The notes under the pieces were generated by a model. That model was not told where the DNA came from. It saw nothing but the letters and a program-made list of their open reading frames with translations, and searched no databases. The position numbers and the translations under genes are program-made. From Planctomycetota bacterium (GTDB lineage Bacteria; Planctomycetota; Planctomycetia; Pirellulales; Lacipirellulaceae), in contig JAKOXH010000042.1 of assembly GCA_029781135.1 (NCBI GenBank), positions 169,510-233,509 on the forward strand: DNA of 64,000 nt. Reading direction: 5' to 3'. This document shows, in pieces, positions 19,498-27,905 of this stretch; position 1 is the first letter of the stretch, and every line of letters starts with the position of its first letter.

Positions 19498-19561
19498 GTT
19501 TATTCACAGCACAGTCTCCCCACAGGCTCACAGCGCCGTCTTCAATAGAAAGAAGCTGGCC

Positions 19562-20260
19562 ATGCGGTGGCATTGTCTTCAACACGTACCGTTCGAGCGG
19601 CCTGGCCAACTGGCAATTTGGGCTGCCGATCGCGGCCATATTCTTTCCGTAACCGACCTTTGGGACGACCGTTCGCCGCTTCCCGGTGCCACTGAGTACG
19701 ATGGCCTGTTTATCCTGGGCGGGCCGATGAACGTTTACGAGGATTCTCGCTACGCCTGGCTCGCCAATGAAAAGAAATTCATCGCCGAAGCCGTCGCCAC
19801 CAACAAACCCATCCTGGGTATTTGCCTTGGAGCCCAACTCCTTTCGGTGGTTCTCGGCGGCGAGGTGACGAAGGCCGAGCAGAAAGAAATCGGCTGGTTT
19901 CCCATTCAATTGACAACCGCCAGCGCGAGATCGCCCCTTTTCCGCGATTTTGCCAGCCCACTCGTGGCTTTTCATTGGCATGGCGACCGCTTTTCCATTC
20001 CCCCAGGCGCGACGCACATCGCAACCTCGGCTGCTTGTGCCGAGCAAGCTTTTGTGTCCAACGACCGCGTCGTCGGCTTGCAGTTTCATCTGGAAGTTGA
20101 AGCCAGCAGCATCGCGGCCCTGATCGAAAACTGCCGCGAGGAACTGGTCGATGGCCGTTACATCCAAGCAGCGTCCGCCATGCTAAATTGCGCGCAGTGG
20201 CTGCCCGCGGCCCACGAACAACTCTTCAAACTCCTCGATCGGCTCGCGAGCTCGACGTAG
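19562..20260 (+). CDS. Class I glutamine amidotransferase (GMP-synthase GATase-like)
   Basis: 232 residues from ATG 19562. The frame is open upstream but only through a palindromic repeat, so the shorter form is preferred. The triad is complete: nucleophile Cys88 in GICLGAQLL, His176 and Glu178 in LQFHLEVE. LFILGGPMNVYED is the oxyanion-side loop. Stand-alone members of this type hydrolyse glutamine or gamma-glutamyl compounds and are not necessarily GMP synthase subunits; the acceptor is unknown. Its last 35 bases overlap the tail of the convergent gene at 20226, and its stop lies at the edge of a GTAGCCGAATTC repeat. Confidence 0.88.
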   Translation: MRWHCLQHVPFERPGQLAIWAADRGHILSVTDLWDDRSPLPGATEYDGLFILGGPMNVYEDSRYAWLANEKKFIAEAVATNKPILGICLGAQLLSVVLGGEVTKAEQKEIGWFPIQLTTASARSPLFRDFASPLVAFHWHGDRFSIPPGATHIATSAACAEQAFVSNDRVVGLQFHLEVEASSIAALIENCREELVDGRYIQAASAMLNCAQWLPAAHEQLFKLLDRLASST

Positions 20261-21065
20261 CCGAATTCCTAAGAATTCGTTCGCCATAGTTTAGCAATTT
20301 GAACGGTTGTCCCAGTCGCTTACATGTTGCCTCGAATAGTGCGCGCGATTCCAAATTCAACTCGCGCTCACCATCGTCGCAAAGGACGAGGAGTTGAGCT
20401 CCAATCGCATGAGCCAATCGAGCCATCTCTTCACCATTTCGGCTCGCTGCACGATCTGGCGGGTGACCACCGTCATCGGTCAGCAGAGCGACATCAATTG
20501 CTAGTGGTAGTAGTTGCGCGACCAACGCATGATTCAACCGCGCGGCGCCGCCGTAGTATAACTTCAAGTCGCCGAACCAAACGATGTAACCGAAGGTATT
20601 GCACTGCCCAGTGGAATCGATATCGAATCCCTCACGACCGGTCGCCACTGCTAGAACTGTCAGCTCACCAAACGAGACGGATTCGCCATCGTTAAGCCCC
20701 CACGGCCACGACGGATCACACCCCAGGCAATCGGCAATATTGTTGCGATTCGCTTCGGGGACCACGACCGCCGCCTTTGGATTCGCGTCGAAAACTCGTC
20801 TTAACTCAATAGCATTCCAACCGTCGGCATTGATCTGACTCAAGGCAACGACATCAATCGATTTCAGCGAGCCCGGCAGCATCCCTTGCCGAGTTACATC
20901 CGTACCAGCCGCTTCAATACACGGATCGAATAACACGCGGCCGACCGCGCTTTGCGCAAGAAACCCGCTCTGCCCCAGCCACCACAGCGCAAGGCCGCGG
21001 CCTAGGTCGGCCGCCTCGATATCGGCCAGCAGGGCATCATTCGCAAGAACTGGGTCGTCGGACAT
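20226..21065 (-). CDS. UlaG-like metallo-beta-lactamase-fold protein lacking the metal ligands
   Basis: 279 residues. Fold-level similarity to UlaG-type hydrolases is clear: LALWWLGQSGFLAQSAVGRVLFDP, VVALSQINADGWN where the HxHxDH motif should be, SFGELTVLAVATGRE, YIVWFGDLKLYYGG and VALLTDDG. The canonical metal site is gone: the motif reads SQINADG, keeping only the Asp. The later Asp of SGDT and the final His are also not evident. It is either a non-catalytic relative or a metal-independent enzyme. Active UlaG-like neighbours are common in planctomycete sugar clusters (general knowledge). The reading frame is intact, so it does not look like a recent pseudogene. Confidence 0.65.
   Translation of the reverse strand: MSDDPVLANDALLADIEAADLGRGLALWWLGQSGFLAQSAVGRVLFDPCIEAAGTDVTRQGMLPGSLKSIDVVALSQINADGWNAIELRRVFDANPKAAVVVPEANRNNIADCLGCDPSWPWGLNDGESVSFGELTVLAVATGREGFDIDSTGQCNTFGYIVWFGDLKLYYGGAARLNHALVAQLLPLAIDVALLTDDGGHPPDRAASRNGEEMARLAHAIGAQLLVLCDDGERELNLESRALFEATCKRLGQPFKLLNYGERILRNSATSSSRADRGV
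20262..20279. repeat. Short GAATTC palindrome (CGAATTCCTAAGAATTCG)
   Basis: Arms CGAATTC and GAATTCG around CTAA, preceded by GTAGC. The same words form the larger palindrome at 35725-35783. It lies inside the coding end of the UlaG-like gene. Confidence 0.5.
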
Positions 21066-21388
21066 AGATATTCAGACACATTCTAGCGAGGCAAATGCAT
21101 CGAACTTCTACGCAGTTGCGACGACTGCGCGAAATTCCACGGAAGGACGCGTCAGGATACGCGTATTATGCGGTTCCCTCAGTTGACCGCAAACCCAGCG
21201 CATAGCGGCAACGATGATCGGCGTAACTTCGCCGAAGTTTTTTCGTCGTCCACGTTGCGCGAAATGGCGGCCAAATCGGCCGCTGGTTGCTTGGCGCGGC
21301 CGCCGCGCGTATCAAATAATTACTCGTATCGGTCGGGCAGGGCTCAGCAGCGAAAACTGCTCACGCAACTTTTCTTCGGGAGTTCAAT

Positions 21389-22582
21389 ATGGATTCGGGC
21401 GGACTAAATCGGCGAGCATTTTTGGGAAGTACCGTCGCAACCGGGGCGGCCCTGACAATTGGTGGGCTCACGAAAGCGGCCGAAACGCCGAAGAGGAACA
21501 GCGGGCCAGGCGGCACGAAGAAGACTCGCGTCGGCATCATTGGTTGCGGGAGCGTGTCGCATCGGTATTTGCCTCACTTGGCCGAGTGCCCGTTCGTCGA
21601 ACTGGTGAGCACGTGCGACATCATTCCCGAGCGGGCGATTGATCAGGCCAAGAACCACAACATCCCGAATCATTATCCGCACATTTCGCAGATGCTCGCC
21701 GGCGCGCCGTTCGATCTGTTGGTGAACACGACCGACATGCAGGAGCACGAGCACCTCAATCGCGAGGCAATTGCCGCCGGCAAGCACATTTGGAGTGAAA
21801 AGCCGATTGCCAATTCGCTGGCCGCTGGGCAGGAGATTTTGGAGCAAGCAAGGAAGAAAGGTGTTCGCGTTTGGGGCGCACCGGTGGTGGTGACGAGCCC
21901 GCAGTTTGCGTTCATGGCGAAGACGCTGAACGCGGGCACGCTGGGGCGTGTGGCGGCGGCTCATGCCGACTATGGCCATACCGGTCCTGGCTGGTCATCG
22001 TTCTTCTATGAAAAGGGCGGCGGCAGCATGCCCGACTTGGGCGTGTACAACCTGACCAGCCTCACCGGGCTTTTGGGCCCGGCGAAATCGGTTACCGCGA
22101 TGGTGAGCATTGTGACGCCGACGCGGATCATCGACCGCAAAGGTGAAATCAAAGTGACCGAAGAGGACAACGCGATGGTCCTGTTGGATCATGGCAAGGG
22201 AATTATTTCGCACACGCAGTGCGGTTTCAATTTCTTCAATCCGCACGGTCATGAAGGCAAAGCGGAGACGCGCCACACGATTTCGATTGTCGGTTCCAAG
22301 GGAAACATGGGCCTCGTGGGTTACGATTGGGAGCCGCTAGGCGTCGACTTGGCGACCGAGAAAGCACCGAATTTCGAACGGCACGAAACCGATGCCAAGG
22401 GTTATGTTTGGCAACAAGGGGCCTCGATGATAGCTGAGTGCCTCGCGACGGGCAAAGAGCCGCTAATGACGCCGGAGCACTGCCTGCACGTGGTGGAGAT
22501 CATCTGCGCGGCGCGTGAATCGCAGGCCACGGGGAGGCGAATCAATTTGACGTCGACGTTCAAGTGGCCGGTGGTGGCGTGA
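21389..22582 (+). CDS. Tat-exported Gfo/Idh/MocA family oxidoreductase
   Basis: 397 residues; GGGAG lies about 6 bases before the ATG. It opens with a twin-arginine signal (LNRRAFLGSTVATGAALTIGG), then the NAD(P)-binding Rossmann domain (VGIIGCGSVSHRYLPHL) and the EKP motif in KHIWSEKPIANS. The substrate domain has the usual Asp and His in MPDLGVYNLTSL. These enzymes oxidise or reduce sugars and cyclitols; export in a folded, cofactor-loaded state is typical of planctomycetes. The gap 21066-21388 upstream shows no gene or clear repeat. A 7-base repeat array follows the stop, before another oxidoreductase of the same family. Confidence 0.9.
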   Translation: MDSGGLNRRAFLGSTVATGAALTIGGLTKAAETPKRNSGPGGTKKTRVGIIGCGSVSHRYLPHLAECPFVELVSTCDIIPERAIDQAKNHNIPNHYPHISQMLAGAPFDLLVNTTDMQEHEHLNREAIAAGKHIWSEKPIANSLAAGQEILEQARKKGVRVWGAPVVVTSPQFAFMAKTLNAGTLGRVAAAHADYGHTGPGWSSFFYEKGGGSMPDLGVYNLTSLTGLLGPAKSVTAMVSIVTPTRIIDRKGEIKVTEEDNAMVLLDHGKGIISHTQCGFNFFNPHGHEGKAETRHTISIVGSKGNMGLVGYDWEPLGVDLATEKAPNFERHETDAKGYVWQQGASMIAECLATGKEPLMTPEHCLHVVEIICAARESQATGRRINLTSTFKWPVVA

Positions 22583-22584
22583 GG

Positions 22585-22635
22585 GGCGAGTTGCGAGGAG
22601 CAAGGAGCGAGGAGCAAGGAGGTAGCGGGGGAGGC
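22585..22635. repeat. Array of degenerate 7-base repeats (AGCGAGG / AGCAAGG)
   Basis: Reads GGCGAGT / TGCGAGG / AGCAAGG / AGCGAGG / AGCAAGG / AGGTAGC immediately after the stop of the Tat oxidoreductase. It has the same period as the arrays in the phage cassette. Confidence 0.75.
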
Positions 22636-22740
22636 GGGCGCTTGATTGTGCGGTGGCAGCCTTGCTTTGGCGGTGTGTGGGGCGGCACAATAAGGTGCGC
22701 AAGATAAGCGTTCAACTCGCGGCTCCTTAAGGATCGAAGT

Positions 22741-23931
22741 ATGCATCGGATTTCCATGCTCGGCACCGGGCTGATCGGGATGTTCTACACGATGGCGCTT
22801 CACGGCCAGCGGGGCCGCGATCGCGTGAGTGTCGTTTACAGTCGTTCGTCCGACCGAGTGAAAGCCTTTGCCGAGAAGTGGGAGATTCCGCGCCCTACGA
22901 CGAGCTTGAAAGAAGCCATTGACGGTACCGACTCGGATGTGGTTGTCGTGGCATTGCCGAACTATCAGCATGAGGAAGCGGTGTTGGCGGCCGCGGCGGC
23001 CGGGAAATCGGTGCTGTGCACCAAGCCGCTGGGGCGGAATGCGGCCGAATCGCTGCGGATGCTGGAGGCCTGCGAGCAGGCGGGCGTTTTCCACGGTTAC
23101 TTGGAAGACTTGATCTATCCCCCAAAAACATTGAAAGCATTGGAGTCGGTGAAGAACGGCTCACTGGGCAAGGTACTGTGGGTGCGGTCGCGCGAAACGC
23201 ATTCCGGGCCCCACAGCGATTGGTTCTGGAACAAAGAGTTTTCTGGCGGTGGCGCGATTATTGATCTTGGGTGCCATTGCGTGGAGATTGGCCGCAGTTT
23301 TATTGGCAAGGATATCCGCCCGGTCGAAGTCATGTGCTGGGGCGATACGCAGGTGCATCCGATCGAAGCCGAGGATCATGCCATTGGTTTGGTAAAGTAC
23401 GAAAATGGGGCGATCGGTCAATTCGAAGTGAGTTGGTCGTTTCGCGGCGGCATGGACCTGCGCGACGAAGTCGCCGGCACGGAGGGCACAATCTGGCTTA
23501 ATCATTGGCTGCGGACCGGCATGGAGATGTTCACGGCCGCTGGAGAAAAAGGCTACGTGGCGGAAAAGGCGGAGGGCAACACGGGTTGGTTATTTCCAGT
23601 GGGCGATGAAGTCGTCGAACTCGGCTATCGCGATATGTTCACCGATATGTTCAACGCGATCGACGACAAGTCGACGCCGCGAGAAACGTTTTACGATGGC
23701 TATGTCGTGAACGCGGTCATCGACGCGGCGTACAAATCGATTCAGTCGAGACGGTGGGAGCCGGTAGATTTGCCGATTTGGCGTGGTAAAGACGGCGCTG
23801 CGAGCGTTTCGGCGGTGCGCGATTTCGATGCGGAGCACACGATTATCAAGGAAGAACGTATGTCGGACGGGACGATGAAAGTCATCTTACGAAATAAACG
23901 CACGAACAAGATCGTGCAGCGGGTGATTTAA
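22741..23931 (+). CDS. Cytoplasmic Gfo/Idh/MocA family oxidoreductase
   Basis: 396 residues, no signal peptide. Rossmann motif [17 protein letters not shown], the Lys-Pro cofactor motif in [15 protein letters not shown], and [13 protein letters not shown] with the catalytic-position His. The extra C-terminal 60 residues ([17 protein letters not shown]) are beyond the usual fold. It probably acts on a sugar or sugar acid taken up by this cluster. The start is ATG 22741, with AAGGA about 7 bases upstream. It is followed 70 bases later by the permease gene in the same direction. Confidence 0.9.
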   Translation: MHRISMLGTGLIGMFYTMALHGQRGRDRVSVVYSRSSDRVKAFAEKWEIPRPTTSLKEAIDGTDSDVVVVALPNYQHEEAVLAAAAAGKSVLCTKPLGRNAAESLRMLEACEQAGVFHGYLEDLIYPPKTLKALESVKNGSLGKVLWVRSRETHSGPHSDWFWNKEFSGGGAIIDLGCHCVEIGRSFIGKDIRPVEVMCWGDTQVHPIEAEDHAIGLVKYENGAIGQFEVSWSFRGGMDLRDEVAGTEGTIWLNHWLRTGMEMFTAAGEKGYVAEKAEGNTGWLFPVGDEVVELGYRDMFTDMFNAIDDKSTPRETFYDGYVVNAVIDAAYKSIQSRRWEPVDLPIWRGKDGAASVSAVRDFDAEHTIIKEERMSDGTMKVILRNKRTNKIVQRVI

Positions 23932-24000
23932 CGTGCAGCGAGTTGCTTAATTGGTTGGCCATTCATCGGCATCGGCTTCACTTATTCCCAACGATCCATT

Positions 24001-24909
24001 ATGCCGCGTTGGCTCTTCTGGACACTTCTGACGCTTGTTTCCTGGGGGATCTGGGCGGTGTTGTTTCGCCGGATTGAAGGGCAGCTTTCGGAAGCGCAAT
24101 GCCAAATCATCTCCACGCTCGGTGTGTTGCCGGTCCTGGCGGCACTGGCGCGGACGAAAGACGGCGAGGCCACGAATCGTGCGTTGGTTGGTATCGCGTT
24201 GGCGTTCGGCGCGGGAATTCTGTCTTGCCTGGGGAATATCGCGTGCTACCAAGCGTTGCATCATGCGAAGGCCTCCACGGTGGTGCCCATGACGGCCATG
24301 TCGCCGGTCATCACGATTCTGCTTGCCATTCCCATTTTGAAAGAGCGCGTGCATCCCATTCAATGGCTAGGCATCGCTCTTTCGCTGGTCGCGATTTGGC
24401 TGTTCAACGTGCAGAACGAAAACGCCGCGGCCGCCGACTGGATTTCGCCCTGGATGTTGCTCGCGCTGGCGGCGGTCGTGCTGTGGGGCGTTACGGGACT
24501 GCTGCAAAAAGTTTCGACGAATCATGTATCGGCGCGGAGATCGGCCCGATGGTTCCTTGCCGCGTTCATTCCTTTTGCAATCGTGCTCCTCTTACGCAAC
24601 CCACTTCCACACGAACTACCTGCTGCAACCTGGCTGTTCGCCATCGCGCTTGGCTTTACACTTGCGTTAGGGAATTGGACCATCTTGCTGGCCTTCGCCA
24701 GCGAGGGGAAAGCTTCGATCATCACGCCGCTGGCCGGGCTGTACCCAATCGTGAGTATTCCGCTGGCAATCGTGTGGCTGGGGGAACGAGTGAATACCCG
24801 AGAGACGATGGGTATCGTTCTTGCCCTGACAGCAGTGGTGCTTCTGTCCTATCAATCGCCAGCCATTGCAGAAACAGAGCCAAGGACAACAACGGAAATC
24901 TCGACATGA
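24001..24909 (+). CDS. EamA/DMT-family permease
   Basis: 302 residues with ten hydrophobic segments in two EamA halves (WLFWTLLTLVSWGIWAVLF..., AILSCLGNIACYQALHHA..., PVITILLAIPILKERVHPIQ, then a repeat ending SIPLAIVWLGERVNTRE). Family members export or import small metabolites by drug/metabolite-type transport. The last bases overlap the next start as ATGA, so translation is likely coupled to the methyltransferase. The substrate is unknown; the neighbours suggest a sugar derivative or a sulfur compound. Confidence 0.88.
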   Translation: MPRWLFWTLLTLVSWGIWAVLFRRIEGQLSEAQCQIISTLGVLPVLAALARTKDGEATNRALVGIALAFGAGILSCLGNIACYQALHHAKASTVVPMTAMSPVITILLAIPILKERVHPIQWLGIALSLVAIWLFNVQNENAAAADWISPWMLLALAAVVLWGVTGLLQKVSTNHVSARRSARWFLAAFIPFAIVLLLRNPLPHELPAATWLFAIALGFTLALGNWTILLAFASEGKASIITPLAGLYPIVSIPLAIVWLGERVNTRETMGIVLALTAVVLLSYQSPAIAETEPRTTTEIST

Positions 24910-25844
24910 AGACCATCCAGCAGTTGATTCAAGGCGGCCCGGCCATCGGCGATGGCGGGTATTTGATCGAGCTCGAACGCCGCGGCTACGTGGATAGCGG
25001 CTCCGGACGCGAACGCGTGGGCACGGGCCGGGGTAGCGGACAATTCACGCCAGAAGTGGCGATCGAACACCCGGACGCGCTGCGCGAGCTGCATCGCGAA
25101 TTCTTGAATGCCGGATCGCAAGTGCTGCAAGCGCTAACGTTCTTTGGCACGCGCGAAAAGCTCAACCGTGCGGGATATGGTTCGCAGGTCGAAGAAATCA
25201 ACGCAGCAGCGGTCAAACTCGCGAAAGACGTGGCCAGTGATCGCGCCTTGGTGGCTGGTAGCGTTTCTCGCACGCAACTGGTGGAACGTGAAGGGATGGA
25301 AGCGCTGCCGAAAGCGGCCGATCACATTGCCGAGCAAATTCGGCTACTCAAGGACGCCGGCGTGGACTTTTTGATTTTGGAGACATTTTTTCACTTAGCC
25401 GAGATGATGGTTGCACTCAAGGCGGCGGCGACGAGTGGCCTGCCGGTCGTGGCGACGATGAGTTTCCGGCCGCTCGTGGCACAGTGCAGCGATGGCCACA
25501 CACCGGCCGAGTGCGCGAAGGTGATGGCCGATTTGGGCGCAATTGCCGTGGGGGCGAATTGCGAGCAGGACCCGGCCCGAATGTTGCCGCTGCTCCGGGA
25601 AATGCGCCGTGCTACTAACGTGCCGCTCGCCGCGCAACCGGCCGCGTTTCGAACGACCGATGCCTGTCATTCCTTCACACGGCTGCCAGAGTTTCCTGAT
25701 AGCCTGGAGAGCATTCAGATTTCGCGGCAAGCCTTTTCCGATTTTGGCCGTCTGGCGAAAAGCGAGGGTATCGGCTTTGTCGGCGGTTGCTGCGGTTGTA
25801 ACGCTGCGTACATTCGCGTGTTGGCCGGGGCTGTAAACGAGTAA
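24906..25844 (+). CDS. Homocysteine S-methyltransferase family protein (BHMT/MmuM-like)
   Basis: 312 residues. The frame is open far upstream but ATG 24906, overlapping the permease stop by 4 bases, gives a family-sized protein starting at the barrel (QGGPAIGDGGYLIELERRG). The zinc site is complete: Cys219 in VGANCEQDP and the Cys pair 295/296 in GGCCGC. The family transfers methyl groups from betaine, S-methylmethionine or similar donors to homocysteine. Its place between a permease and an amino-sugar kinase is odd for methionine synthesis and may mean a different thiol acceptor. The stop overlaps the next start by one base (TAATG). Confidence 0.87.
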   Translation: MKTIQQLIQGGPAIGDGGYLIELERRGYVDSGSGRERVGTGRGSGQFTPEVAIEHPDALRELHREFLNAGSQVLQALTFFGTREKLNRAGYGSQVEEINAAAVKLAKDVASDRALVAGSVSRTQLVEREGMEALPKAADHIAEQIRLLKDAGVDFLILETFFHLAEMMVALKAAATSGLPVVATMSFRPLVAQCSDGHTPAECAKVMADLGAIAVGANCEQDPARMLPLLREMRRATNVPLAAQPAAFRTTDACHSFTRLPEFPDSLESIQISRQAFSDFGRLAKSEGIGFVGGCCGCNAAYIRVLAGAVNE

Positions 25845-26779
25845 TGGTCAGCGACAGCGATTTACACATTGAGCATGTGATTGGGATCGACGTCGGCGGT
25901 ACCAAGTGCGCGGCCGGCCTGGTGCGAATCTCCGACGGTTGTGTTCTGGCCAGGAGGTTGCAACCAACCCACGCGGAGCGCGGAGGCGCAGCGGTATTGG
26001 CGGATGTGATCGGGCTAGCTCAATCGCTCCAGAAAGAGGCGACTCAACAGCGCGTCACGCCGGCGGCCATTGGCATCGGCGTGGCCGAACTCATTGGCAA
26101 TGATGGCACAGTGCTGAGCGACGCCACGATCAAATGGTTGGGTGTTCCGATTGATGTCGAACTGCGGTCGGCAACTGGTTTACCGGTTACATTGGAAGCC
26201 GACGTGCGTGCGGCCGCCCGCTGCGAGGCATGGCGAGGGGCAGGGCGGCCGTTCCAGTCGTTCCTGTTCGTCACGGTGGGGACTGGAATTAGCGCCAGCC
26301 TAGTGATTCATCGAGAGCCGTATGTCGGTGCGCGCGGCCTCACCGGTACGTTCGCCAGTGGCAACGGTCTCATTCCGGCGAATGGCGGGCAATTGTCAAT
26401 GGGTCCGCCGCTGGAACAGTTTGCGGCGGGCCCGGCAATCGCGGCACGCCTTGCTCAAGTAAACTCGGACTTTCGTGGCAGCGCACGTGAAGTGCTCGCT
26501 TTGGCAAACGGCGGTGACGCAACCGCGCGCGGAATTGTGATGACCGCTGGCCAAGCCCTCGGTGCCGCGATCGGCCAACTGGTGAACATACTCGATCCTG
26601 AGGCGATTATTATTGGCGGCGGGTTGGGCTTGGCCGGCGGTGTTTATCGCACAGTGCTCGAAGCAAGCATGCGCGAACACATTTGGTCCGATTTGCATCG
26701 CAGTTTGCCGCTGCTCTCGGCGGAAGGTGGTGTGGATGCGGGTTTCATTGGCGCTGCCTTAGCTGCTGCAAAACGGTGA
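25844..26779 (+). CDS. ROK-family sugar kinase-like protein
   Basis: 311 residues. ATP-binding DxGGTK (IGIDVGGTKCAAGLVR), a phosphate-2-like loop in FVTVGTGISASLV, and the C-terminal adenosine loop ILDPEAIIIGGGLGLAGG. The ROK zinc cluster CxCGxxGCxE is absent: at its place the sequence reads QLSMGPPLEQFAAGPA. Zinc-less ROK proteins exist, but loss of the cluster makes kinase activity uncertain. The neighbouring NagB-like gene suggests glucosamine, N-acetylglucosamine or a related sugar. It is coupled to the methyltransferase by a 1-base overlap. Confidence 0.85.
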   Translation: MVSDSDLHIEHVIGIDVGGTKCAAGLVRISDGCVLARRLQPTHAERGGAAVLADVIGLAQSLQKEATQQRVTPAAIGIGVAELIGNDGTVLSDATIKWLGVPIDVELRSATGLPVTLEADVRAAARCEAWRGAGRPFQSFLFVTVGTGISASLVIHREPYVGARGLTGTFASGNGLIPANGGQLSMGPPLEQFAAGPAIAARLAQVNSDFRGSAREVLALANGGDATARGIVMTAGQALGAAIGQLVNILDPEAIIIGGGLGLAGGVYRTVLEASMREHIWSDLHRSLPLLSAEGGVDAGFIGAALAAAKR

Positions 26780-26790
26780 CGAATATTGCC

Positions 26791-27525
26791 ATGCTTCAAC
26801 TTCGCGTCGTTCCCGATTACGAGGCTCTTAGTGGCATCGTCGCTGACCGGCTCGTCGAATTCCTGCGACGACAACCTAACGCGCTGGTGTGTCTTGCTTC
26901 AGGCGCAACGCCTACGCGAACCTACGAATTGCTGGTCGAACACGGCCTGCGGGAGCCGACATTATTTAGACAATGTCGGATGCTGAAGCTGGACGAGTGG
27001 GGCGGCCTGCCGGCGAACGACCTGGCAACCTGTGAACACCATTTGCGGACGACGATTATTGACCCACTTCGAATTGGCGAACGTTACACGGCGTTCACAA
27101 CGCAAGCCGATATTCCTGAGTCCGAATGTACGCATGTTTCCAGCTGGCTGCGCGAGAACGGTCCAATCGACATGTGCATCCTAGGCTTGGGCGTCAATGG
27201 CCATTTGGGATTCAACGAGCCGGCGGACGCACTTCAGCCGTTTGCCCATATCGCGAGGCTGTCCGAAGCATCGCTGAGGCACGCGATGTTGAACCCGGCG
27301 ACTGGTCGGCCGACCTACGGACTCACGCTGGGTATGGCCGAGATTTTGCAGTCGCGTGAAATACTTCTGCTTGTCAATGGCAGGAGCAAACAGCAGCCGC
27401 TGAAAGAACTGATATCGCAGCGTATTTCGACGAGCTTTCCGGCGAGTTTCCTGTGGCTGCACCCGAACGTCACGGTATACGCCGATGCCGCGGCAGCCGC
27501 CGAGTTGGATGATCAGCCGTCGTAG
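26791..27525 (+). CDS. Glucosamine-6-phosphate deaminase-like protein (NagB/SugarP isomerase fold)
   Basis: 244 residues. ATG 26791 is chosen because the upstream extension lies inside the ROK gene. Family motifs: LVCLASGATPTRTYELL (phosphate loop), MLKLDEWGGL (the catalytic-base LDE) and ILGLGVNGHLGFNEPA, nearly identical to the NagB GDGHIAFNEP loop with its His. NagB converts glucosamine-6-phosphate to fructose-6-phosphate and ammonia; 6-phosphogluconolactonase shares the fold but lacks GHLGFNEP. It is the last gene of the permease-methyltransferase-kinase run. Its final 13 bases overlap the convergent cupin gene. Confidence 0.88.
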   Translation: MLQLRVVPDYEALSGIVADRLVEFLRRQPNALVCLASGATPTRTYELLVEHGLREPTLFRQCRMLKLDEWGGLPANDLATCEHHLRTTIIDPLRIGERYTAFTTQADIPESECTHVSSWLRENGPIDMCILGLGVNGHLGFNEPADALQPFAHIARLSEASLRHAMLNPATGRPTYGLTLGMAEILQSREILLLVNGRSKQQPLKELISQRISTSFPASFLWLHPNVTVYADAAAAAELDDQPS

Positions 27526-27905
27526 TGAATAGCGAGCCAGACGGTCGGCTCGTCGGGGGTCGTCCATTCCAGTCGATGGCGGCGATGGGCTGGGATATTT
27601 AGAAAGTCGCCCGGGAAAAGTTCGACGACTTCGTCATCGATTTCAAGACGCAGTTTGGCGTGCCCTTTCAATACCAACACCCATTCTGCCTCAGGCATGT
27701 CGTACCAGAAGCCACTTGGCGAACTGTGTCCGGTCGAGATGATGCGTTCGATACGGATGTTGCCCGCCCTCAAAAGGACGGTCACCAACTCGTCGGGAAG
27801 ATGGCCCGGAACATTGGCCAGCAGATTGCCTGGAGCGCTCATGGACGGGGTAAGGATGTTGAGTGAGGATACCTGCCAATCATCACCAAGAGCTGGTGAT
27901 CTCAC
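27513..27905 (-). CDS. Small cupin-domain protein
   Basis: 130 residues from GTG 27905, or 109 from ATG 27842. The GTG overlaps the stop of the upstream gene by 4 bases (GTGA), which favours coupling; neither start has a strong RBS. One cupin barrel: GHSSPSGFWYDMPEAEWVLV (motif 1), then FPGDFLNIPAHRRHRLEW (motif 2). Single-domain cupins of this type bind metal and act as isomerases, dioxygenases or sensors; the function is unassigned. Confidence 0.8.
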   Translation of the reverse strand: MRSPALGDDWQVSSLNILTPSMSAPGNLLANVPGHLPDELVTVLLRAGNIRIERIISTGHSSPSGFWYDMPEAEWVLVLKGHAKLRLEIDDEVVELFPGDFLNIPAHRRHRLEWTTPDEPTVWLAIHYDG

